Below, piece after piece: positions 51,992-59,900 of a DNA stretch of 64,000 nucleotides. Positions within the stretch are counted from its first letter, which is position 1, and each line of letters begins with the position of its first letter. Source of the stretch: an uncultured Flavobacteriales bacterium (GTDB lineage Bacteria > Bacteroidota > Bacteroidia > Flavobacteriales_D > Parvicellaceae); NCBI GenBank assembly GCA_943788755.1, contig CALSRM010000001.1:545856-609855 (forward strand), given 5' to 3'. The translations under genes and the position numbers were made by a program. Below the pieces are notes generated by a model. It searched no databases. It was not told the DNA's origin and saw only the letters and a program-made list of their open reading frames with translations.

Positions 51992-52777
51992 ATGAAAATG
52001 AACTTTTCTGAGCTGAAACAATTTTTAGATGAAAAGGTGGAGCTGTACAATACTCCTTCATTTATTGAAAGTGATCCGATTTCCATTCCACATCAATTTG
52101 ATTTAAAAGAAGATATTGAAATCATGGGGTTTCTCGTTTCAACTATTGCTTGGGGAAATCGGAAAATGATAATTAAATCAGGAAATTCGCTGGCCTCTAT
52201 TTTGGGAAACTCACCTTATGATTTTATCATGAATTACGGAGAAACCGATGGCGCTTTTCTAAGAAATTTCAAGCACAGAACTTTCAATTCTTTTGATCTA
52301 GCCTTTTTTATCACAGCATTAAAAACCATTTACACCAAGCATAAAGGTTTAGAAAACGTGTTCTCCTCGCCTATTAATTCAGGGTCAACTAACATGCAAG
52401 GTTCGATTGAGAACTTTAGAAAGATATTTTTTGAAACGGTAGAAGATTCTAAATTCAGAACATTCAAGCATGTTGCAAGTCCAGCAAAGGGTTCTGCTGC
52501 AAAGCGTATCAACATGTATTTAAGGTGGATGGTGCGTCAAGATAAAAAAGGAGTTGATTTTGGGATTTGGAAAAGCATAAGTCCTTCCTTATTGTCTTGT
52601 CCCTTAGATGTTCATTCTGGGAATGTTGGTCGTGCATTGGGTTTATTACCGCGTAAACAAAACGATTGGAAAGCTGTAATGGAATTGGATGGTAACCTGC
52701 GCAAAATGGACGCTTCAGATCCCGTTAAATACGATTTTGCATTATTTGGTTTGGGTGTGTTTGAAAAGTTTGCATAG
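51992..52777 (+). CDS. TIGR02757 family protein
   Basis: A 261-residue soluble protein matching the TIGR02757 conserved family: SDPISIPHQF, DIEIMGFLVSTIAWGNRKMI, FKHRTFNSFDLAFF, SPAKGSAAKRINMYLRWMVR and PLDVHSGNVGRALGLL. The helical architecture, with a lysine/aspartate pair in the last two motifs, resembles helix-hairpin-helix DNA glycosylases, so a DNA repair role is possible, but no activity is established. Single-gene unit followed closely by the BatA-type gene with its own promoter. Confidence 0.88.
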   Translation: MKMNFSELKQFLDEKVELYNTPSFIESDPISIPHQFDLKEDIEIMGFLVSTIAWGNRKMIIKSGNSLASILGNSPYDFIMNYGETDGAFLRNFKHRTFNSFDLAFFITALKTIYTKHKGLENVFSSPINSGSTNMQGSIENFRKIFFETVEDSKFRTFKHVASPAKGSAAKRINMYLRWMVRQDKKGVDFGIWKSISPSLLSCPLDVHSGNVGRALGLLPRKQNDWKAVMELDGNLRKMDASDPVKYDFALFGLGVFEKFA

Positions 52778-52804
52778 GATATGGGCTATTATTAAAGAAA
52801 TGGT

Positions 52805-52812
52805 TAACTTTG
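52805..52812 (+). promoter_or_regulatory. -7 promoter element of the BatA-type gene
   Basis: TAACTTTG, exact TAnnTTTG, 7 bases before the ATG at 52820, so the mRNA leader would be only a few bases long. Confidence 0.5.
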
Positions 52813-52819
52813 TTTTTTA

Positions 52820-54874
52820 ATGAAACTTCTCTATCCAGAATTTCTTTGGGCACTCACCGCCTTATCTATTCCAATAATCATTCATTTATTTAATTTTCGA
52901 AAGTTTACGAAAATTTACTTTTCCAATATTGAATTGCTTAAGGAAGTTAAACTAGAAACCAAGAGTAAGTCTCGACTTAAACACCTGCTAATACTACTTA
53001 TTCGATTACTACTTGTTACCTTCCTCGTATTTGCTTTCGCACAACCTTATATTCCTATAGAAAATGAAAAACAACATGGAGATACTACTGTTGCTGTATA
53101 CATTGACAACTCTCACAGTATGGATACAAAAGGTGAGAATGGCTATTTACTCGACTTAGCCAAAGAACAAGCTATCCTAATTGCAGAAGGCTATAAAGCC
53201 ACAGATCGCTTTCAAATAATAACAAATGATTTAGAGGCACGCCATCAAAGATTAGTTAGTAAAGATGAGTTTATAGATTTAGTAGAAGAAGTCGAACCTA
53301 GTTATGTTGCTAGAGGATTGGACGAAATTTATTTACGGCAATCGGATGCATTGCTTGAAAGAGAAGGAAACAAAACGCTTTATTGGTTATCTGATTTTCA
53401 AAAAAACAATATCCAATTGGATGAAGTCAAAAACGATTCTTCCTTAGAAGTCTTTTTATTACCTTACCAGCAACAAGGGAAAGGGAACGTCTATATTGAT
53501 AGCATTTGGTTTGAAACGCCAATCCGCAAAACAGCTAGTGAAGAAAATATTTTTGCCAGAGTTATCAATAATACAAACTCTCCTGTGGAGTTGAAAATTG
53601 AATTATCCATTAATGGGGCCATACAAGGCTTTGGAAACTTTACGATTGCAGAAAACTCTTCAACTAACTGTATCGTGCCATTTACAGTTGCTCAAGATGG
53701 AATGCAGCATTGCAAACTCTACTTAACCGAATACCCTGATCCAGATATGCTTTTTGACGATGAATACTTCTTCTCTTATAAAATAGAGAACAAAGTCAGT
53801 GTTCTTCAACTAGTGGAAAAGGAAAACGCGAATGATACGCTCGGGTACCTAGGTAATCTTTTTAACACGAACGACCTCTTTCGATTTACATCAAAGAGCT
53901 TAAGCAAACTTGATTTCGGTACACTTAATCAGTATGATTTCATCATCTCAAAAGGACTTACAGATATTTCGACAGGGCTTTCGTCGGAATTAATCAACTA
54001 CACCAACCAAGGAGGTAGTCTACTAGTTTTTCCATCTTCTACTATTAATTTAGATACCTACAAAAATTTCTTACAAATGCTTGCAGGGGGGAACCTCTTA
54101 ACATTAGATACTGGAAGTACGAAAGTTTCTTACCTTAATGTAGAGCATCCGATTTACAAAAACGTTTTTGACAAAATTCCTGATAATGTTGATTTACCTA
54201 AAGTCAATCAATATTATGTGATATCGTTTGCTAACTCCTCTGGAACAGAATATTTAATGAACCTTCAAAATGGCAATTCGTTTTTAAGTTCAACCAAAGT
54301 AAATAAAGGGAACTTTTACTTCTGCTCTACTCCATTAACCAACGAAGCATCTAGCTTTCCTAAGCATGCATTATTTGTAGCATCTTTACTAAGGATTGGA
54401 GAATTTAGTCAACCGAGTTCTACCCTATCTTACACCATTGGAAAAGACAACACTATTGCCTTTCAGGAAATAGGTACTGACGTAGAAAAAGTAACTGTAA
54501 AATCATCTACCGAAGAAATGGAATTCATTCCTGAAATTAGAAAGGTTAAAAATGAAACGAACTTATTACTCTACGATCAAATAAACACTTCTGGACATTA
54601 TAATATTACGTATAATTCAAATCCCATTGGAGGATTTAGTTTTAACTACGACAGAACTGAATCGGATTATAGTTTTTATACAGCTGAAGAATTATCTGAA
54701 TTAATCGCTAAATCTCCTATCGGAAATCAGGCTAAAATAATAGAGGGAGCAGATGGAGCTGCATCTATTAATGTAAATGAACTCTTACAAGGAAAACAAT
54801 ATTGGTGGCAAAGTATACTGTTAGTACTAATACTACTAGGATTAGAAATAGTTATCGCTAGATTATGGAAATGA
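52820..54874 (+). CDS. BatA-type membrane protein with VWA-like domain
   Basis: A 684-residue inner-membrane protein. The N-terminal double transmembrane region of the BatA/TIGR02226 type (FLWALTALSIPIIIHLFNFR, then LLILLIRLLLVTFLVFAFAQ) is followed by a von Willebrand A-like domain (about 85-240, VAVYIDNSHSMDTKG, a DxSxS-like metal site), immunoglobulin-like strands and a GATase-like segment (about 360-520), and a C-terminal transmembrane helix (SILLVLILLGLEIVIARLW). The build parallels the frameshifted gene at 22184-24275. Role not established; Bat proteins are linked to envelope stress. Confidence 0.86.
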   Translation: MKLLYPEFLWALTALSIPIIIHLFNFRKFTKIYFSNIELLKEVKLETKSKSRLKHLLILLIRLLLVTFLVFAFAQPYIPIENEKQHGDTTVAVYIDNSHSMDTKGENGYLLDLAKEQAILIAEGYKATDRFQIITNDLEARHQRLVSKDEFIDLVEEVEPSYVARGLDEIYLRQSDALLEREGNKTLYWLSDFQKNNIQLDEVKNDSSLEVFLLPYQQQGKGNVYIDSIWFETPIRKTASEENIFARVINNTNSPVELKIELSINGAIQGFGNFTIAENSSTNCIVPFTVAQDGMQHCKLYLTEYPDPDMLFDDEYFFSYKIENKVSVLQLVEKENANDTLGYLGNLFNTNDLFRFTSKSLSKLDFGTLNQYDFIISKGLTDISTGLSSELINYTNQGGSLLVFPSSTINLDTYKNFLQMLAGGNLLTLDTGSTKVSYLNVEHPIYKNVFDKIPDNVDLPKVNQYYVISFANSSGTEYLMNLQNGNSFLSSTKVNKGNFYFCSTPLTNEASSFPKHALFVASLLRIGEFSQPSSTLSYTIGKDNTIAFQEIGTDVEKVTVKSSTEEMEFIPEIRKVKNETNLLLYDQINTSGHYNITYNSNPIGGFSFNYDRTESDYSFYTAEELSELIAKSPIGNQAKIIEGADGAASINVNELLQGKQYWWQSILLVLILLGLEIVIARLWK

Positions 54875-54891
54875 TATTTAAAATTTAGGGA

Positions 54892-55144
54892 AGTTCTAGT
54901 AATTCATTCGCATCAAAATTCACATAGTTTTTTAGAGACAATGAAAATTTCATTTTTCTATCTGGATAATAAGATGAAATTTTAAGCGGTATATGAAAAA
55001 CTATGTGAACCCCCAGGGAATAAAGACAATAAACAACCTGACTTCGTTAAACTATTTTTAAATAGCGAATGCTATTCAAAAATAGTTGTGTCTCGCATCT
55101 TATTCATTATCTTTGTTTTTTGAAAGAAATCAATTACTAGAACT
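54892..55144. repeat. Nested inverted-repeat element upstream of the dihydroorotase homologue
   Basis: Three concentric perfect inverted repeats plus a side hairpin in a non-coding gap. Outer arms of 13 bp: AGTTCTAGTAATT (54892-54904) and AATTACTAGAACT (55132-55144), extendable outward to about 20 bp with one gap and one mismatch. Middle arms of 14 bp: 54919-54932 with 54996-55009. Inner arms of 10 bp: AAAATTTCAT (54944-54953) with ATGAAATTTT (54974-54983). It is MITE-like in layout; a long structured RNA is the alternative. Confidence 0.6.
55050..55087. repeat. Strong hairpin within the nested element
   Basis: A 17-position stem with one mismatch: AACTATTTTT (55050-55059) with AAAAATAGTT (55078-55087), then AATAGC (55061-55066) with GCTATT (55071-55076), loop GAAT. 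It lies inside the outer arms of the element. Confidence 0.7.
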
Positions 55145-55158
55145 CCCCTTAAAGAACG

Positions 55159-56424
55159 ATGAAAATTTTAATTAAAGCAGCAAAAGTTATCGATCCAAAT
55201 TCTTCATTTAATGGGAAAATCGTTGATGTTTGCATTGAAGAAGGAATTATCAAAAATATCGGAAAAAACTTATCTGAAACTGCAGACAAGATTATTGAAG
55301 AAAAAAATCTCCATATCTCACCTGGCTTAATGGATATGCACGCAGAATTTTGCGAACCAGGATTGGAATACAAAGAGGATTTAATCTCAGGCGCAAATGC
55401 TGCAGCAAAAGGAGGATTTACTTCGGTGGCAATTATGCCAAACACTACTCCTACCCGTTCTTCAAAAACAGACATTGAATTTGTGAAGTCAAAAACACAA
55501 AACCACATTGTAGATGTGTTATCAATAGGAGCTTTAAGTCACAACTTAGAAGGAAAGGAATTATGCGAAATGTTTGACATGAAACAAGCGGGAGCGATTG
55601 CATTCTCAGATAATAAGAAAGCAATTAAGAGCTCCGGACTGATGTCTAGAGCTTTACTCTATGCCAAAAACTTTGATGGACTAGTAATTAGCTTTGCTAA
55701 CGACGAAAGTCTTTCGCATGAAGGACAAATGCACGAAGGTGAAGTAAGCACATCGTTAGGACTTGAAAGCATTCCTACCCTATCAGAGGAACTGCAAATT
55801 TCAAGAGATTTGTTTCTCACTTCATACAACGAATCTAAAATTCACTTTTCTACCATTTCTACTGCAAATTCTGTAACAATGATTAGAGAGGCAAAAAATG
55901 AAGGAATAAATGTTACTTCTGAAATTGCGGCTCACCAAATTGCTTTAACAGACAAAGCCCTTACTGGTTTTGATTCAAATTACAAGACATTACCCCCGCT
56001 AAGAGAAGATATAGACTCAGAAGCCCTTATTGAAGGGTTAATAGACGGAACAATAGATATCATTGTATCCGATCATACACCACAAGACATAGAATGTAAA
56101 CAAAAGGAATTCGGCTTAGCAGAATTTGGAATCATTGGATTACAAACTGCCTTTCCGATTGCATGCACACACCTAGAAAAACATATTGGATTGGAAGGAA
56201 TTATACAAAAAATGGCCATTAATCCAAGAACTGTTTTACAATTAGATGTTCCAGTTATAGACAAAGAATTTTCGGCAAACATTACACTTTTCAATCCAAC
56301 AAAGAAATGGACTTTGACAAAGGAAATGATTGTTTCTAAGAGCGCCAACACGCCTTTTATAGGGACTGAATTTACCGGTAAAGTTTTGGGAATCATAAAT
56401 AATGGTGCGATTGATTTTCATTAA
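55159..56424 (+). CDS. pyrC: Dihydroorotase homologue with altered metal-site residues
   Basis: A 421-residue amidohydrolase of the dihydroorotase family (third step of pyrimidine synthesis). Framework motifs are kept: ISPGLMDMH, AAAKGGFTSVAIMPNTTPT, NYKTLPPLRED, FGIIGLQTAFP. Key residues differ from the active consensus: HxHLR-EPG is H61-A-E63-F-C65-EPG, the PHH motif is AAHQ, and TDHAPH is SDHTPQ. It may be a non-catalytic partner of aspartate transcarbamoylase, like the pyrC' proteins, or a Bacteroidota variant using a modified site. It lies directly after a nested inverted-repeat element; no pyrB is in the window. Confidence 0.8.
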   Translation: MKILIKAAKVIDPNSSFNGKIVDVCIEEGIIKNIGKNLSETADKIIEEKNLHISPGLMDMHAEFCEPGLEYKEDLISGANAAAKGGFTSVAIMPNTTPTRSSKTDIEFVKSKTQNHIVDVLSIGALSHNLEGKELCEMFDMKQAGAIAFSDNKKAIKSSGLMSRALLYAKNFDGLVISFANDESLSHEGQMHEGEVSTSLGLESIPTLSEELQISRDLFLTSYNESKIHFSTISTANSVTMIREAKNEGINVTSEIAAHQIALTDKALTGFDSNYKTLPPLREDIDSEALIEGLIDGTIDIIVSDHTPQDIECKQKEFGLAEFGIIGLQTAFPIACTHLEKHIGLEGIIQKMAINPRTVLQLDVPVIDKEFSANITLFNPTKKWTLTKEMIVSKSANTPFIGTEFTGKVLGIINNGAIDFH

Positions 56425-56469
56425 AAATAAAGAAATCAATCATTTTCATTTTTATTAATAAGTTTTTTT

Positions 56470-56477
56470 TATTTTTG
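56470..56477 (+). promoter_or_regulatory. -7 promoter element of tRNA-Arg
   Basis: TATTTTTG, exact TAnnTTTG, about 31 bases before the mature tRNA 5' end. Confidence 0.55.
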
Positions 56478-56508
56478 CACACCCAAACAAAGGATTACCC
56501 TTTAAATT

Positions 56509-56582
56509 GGGCCAGTAGCTCAGCTGGATAGAGCACCTCCCTTCTAAGGAGGCGGTCAAAGGTTCGAATCCTTTCTGGCTCA
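56509..56582 (+). tRNA. tRNA-Arg(TCT)
   Basis: Full cloverleaf: acceptor GGGCCAG with CTGGCTC (one G-T pair), D-arm AGCTCAGCTGGATAGAGC, anticodon stem CCTCC/GGAGG around CTTCTAA (anticodon TCT, reads AGA), T-arm with GGTTCGAATC, discriminator A. CCA is not encoded (CTA follows). A terminator lies 9 bases downstream. Confidence 0.97.
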
Positions 56583-56590
56583 CTAAGAAA

Positions 56591-56622
56591 ACAAAGCTCG
56601 ATACGAAAGTATCGAGCTTTGT
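56591..56622 (+). terminator. Terminator hairpin after tRNA-Arg
   Basis: A perfect 14-bp stem (56591-56604 with 56609-56622) with a GAAA tetraloop. The T-tract is interrupted (TTTGTTCATTT), so termination may be partial, but the position fits a tRNA terminator. Confidence 0.8.
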
Positions 56623-56762
56623 TCATTTATAAACTGAATTGAATTTATTCAAATGAAGAGTATTCATAAAAAAACCAATCCTGATTGTATCAGTATGAGC
56701 TTTACCTTCTGAATTTGTAGTTCAAAGGCTCAATGAGTGCAGCGAAATAATCCTTATAATTT

Positions 56763-56903
56763 TTATCTAATCAACTCTATTGGTCCTTGGTAATTATATT
56801 CTACACCATCTGCTCCAAGTGCGTGTATGAGATAATAAGTAGACACCTTCTGAACATTCTATACCGGCCATCGTTCTTCCAGTCCCAACCTCCTTCAACA
56901 GTA
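56763..56903 (-). pseudogene. Displaced C-terminal end of the giant T9SS type B protein
   Basis: Read on the minus strand, the expected ending of a type B sorting domain is present but in three different frames. After NRWGQVVFK comes SINTVEGGWDWKNDG in one frame, then GIECSEGVY in a second, then IHALGADGVEYNYQGPIELI to a TAA at 56763 in a third. Three small indels in about 150 bases are needed. As the sequence stands, translation stops at 56904. Confidence 0.7.
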
Positions 56904-59900
56904 TTAATACTTAAAAACTACCTGACCCCATCTATTCATAATCGTTCCTTTTATTTCGGTAATATTAGTTCCTGACAAATTAAAGACATCATTACTTCCA
57001 TCTCCATTTGGAGTGAAAATATTTGGTATAATTAAAGTAGAAGTACCTTCTACAATAATAACTGACGAAGTATTATCTACGCAACCATTAACATCAGTCA
57101 CAAGGAGTGTAGCTGTATAATCATCTGAAGTTGTATAGGTAACTGATGGATCAAAATCAGTTGATGTTGTTCCATCTCCCAAATTCCATGCGTAAGTATT
57201 ACCACCAATAGATGTATTATCAAAATAAACATCTAATGGAACATTCCCGTTGTCGGGTGTTGGCGCAAAAGATGCAACTGGGTTTGGATTAACCGTGACT
57301 ATCGCACTAGAAGCACTACTTACACAACCAAGCACTGTCTCTGTCGCATAGTAAGTAATAGCGCCAGCAGTAGCGGCAGGTGTATAAGTAGATCCTGTAC
57401 CTATTAAATCAGTCAGTAACGCATCTGAGTACCAATTGATCGTTCCAGCTCCTTGAGGAGTTACAGAGATATCTGCTATAACATCTCCTTCACAGTAATT
57501 AACATCTCCACTTATTACCGGTGATATAGGTGCTGCAGTAATTATAACAGTAACCATAGAAGATGGACCTTCACAATTACTCAATGTCTCAGTTGCATAG
57601 TACGTGTAAGTTCCTGGAGCTGTAGCTAAAACTGTATAAGCTAACCCTGCGCCAACTTGAGTTGCTAATCCCGCGTCAGAATACCATGTAATTGTTCCGC
57701 CAAAAGCAGGTACCCCGTTAATAGGAATAATCACATCTCCCTCACAATAGGTAGCGTCAGCAAATGCAATTGGTGCAGTAGGATAAATTGGAGCCAATGT
57801 AAATATCCCTGGATTTGTAGCAATACAACCTGAAAGGTCTATTGTTATAACGTCGTATGTCCCTCCCTGAAGTCCAGAAATTACATAATCACCACTCCCG
57901 TCGGCAGTAATAGATACGGGTCCAACTGGCACACCATTTAAATTATAAGTAAGATTATAAGTTGTACTTGGATTTAATCCATTTATCGTTATCGAAGCAT
58001 CTGCTATTCCACATCCAGATGGATTGGCTGTTGCTCCAATAGTAAAGTTAGGTGAATTTGGATCTACTAAATTATATGGCCCAGCTAAAGTTGTTGTACA
58101 ACCCGATAAGGTCACAGACACATCTGTGTAAGCTCCTGCATCTAAAGCTCCTATTGTAATTTCTCCTAAGCCATCGCTCATCAACGTAACAGAAACTAAT
58201 GTCCCATCATCTAAATAAGATATGGCATAAGACATACTTGCGTCTAAGCCCGACAATACTAATTGACCATTAGTACCTGCGCAAGCCGTTGGGCTTGTTG
58301 CGAGTATTGTAAATGTTGGCACTGGAGGGTCAGTTAACGTAAATGTACCAGCATCTGTTGCCAAACATCCAGCCAAGTCTACCGTTACCGCTGTAAATGT
58401 ACCAGCAGTTAATCCGCTAATTAATATTTCTCCATTAACATCAGCTACCCAACTTACACCAGGAACATTTGTTCCATTTTCTGTATAAGAAACGGTATAA
58501 GTATTTCCATCAACTAACCCACTAATTAATAACGACCCCTCCGTCCCACTGCATGTAGTTGGACTAGTAGCAGCAACGGTAAAAACAGGAGTAGCACTAA
58601 TTATAATTGAACCCATAGCTACTGTGCTTCCACAATTTCCTAACGAATCTACTACATAAAAAATATGTGAGGCAACTCCAACTGCATTTCCAGCCGATAA
58701 TACTGGACCATTTACAACACTTGTAGTTAACAAAGCATCTGAATACCACATAAAGGTTCCAGATGAAGCTCCTCCTGCTGTAGCTAATAAACCATCAGGT
58801 GTTTCGCCATCACACCAAGTATTACCTCCAGTAACTACTGGTGGTAATGGTGTTTCGTTAACGGTTATTGTAAATATAAAAGGTGTACTCTGGCAGCCAT
58901 TAATAGTCTCGGTTACATAATATGAAACTGGAACTCCTAAAACAGTCGGTGTTTCAGGCGTAAAAGTAGATTGAGTTCCAACCTCGGTTGTTAAACCAGC
59001 GTCAGAATACCAACTTAAATCTACACCTGCATTAACCTCCATTGCAGTGTAAACATCTCCTAAACAATAAACAAAGTCTATATCTGAAACAGGTGTAGGC
59101 TCTGCAGTTGGAACCGGAGGTGCAATTGCTTGAGTTGCAGAAACGGTACAGTTTCCATCATCTACAATAATTTGGTAAGTATTAACTCCTAACCCTGTAA
59201 AATTGTTATTTCCACTAAATATTGCACCGTTATCTATCGAATAAGTATATGCGCCTGTTCCTCCAGCGGCAGTTATTGTAATACTTCCATCAAATAATAT
59301 ACAATCCGATACATCAGCAAAAGCAATATTCGTAATCGTTGGAACATCGTTAATTGTGACAATTACTTCTGTAGCAACACTTGTACAATTATTCACGGTT
59401 TGTGTTACATAATAACTAGTAGTAGTTCCGGTTGTATTATCTGGTGTTAATGCACTGGTTGTCCCAATATTTGTATTAAGACCTGCATCACTGTACCAGT
59501 TTAAATCAGTCCCAACAGCAAATAAATCTATTGGTGGGTTAGCAGCGTCATAACAATAAATAGCATCGGTTCCTGCATTTGGAGCAGCTGGAATAGGATT
59601 GGATAGTATGGTCTCATCTCCACTAAATGTTCCCGCACAAGCGTTAGCATCGGAGACTGAAACAATACTATAAGTTCCATCTGCAGCCTCTGTTAGTACA
59701 TAAGGATTTGTTGATTCATTAGTTACAAGTGTAGTAGTTGTTCCATCTGTATATTGAAAATCCCATGGCCCAGCTCCTGTTAATTCAATGCTAATATTTG
59801 GACGTAGATCCCCGTCACAAATAGTATTAACTCCTACAATACTTAATGTTGCGGTTGGCAAAGCATTTGTCAAAACATTGACTGATCCTCCTAAAGAAGT

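Noticed and set aside
56787..56975. 62-codon plus-strand frame opposite the adhesin C-terminus
   Set aside because: It is antisense to a displaced sorting domain whose protein signal is clear on the other strand.
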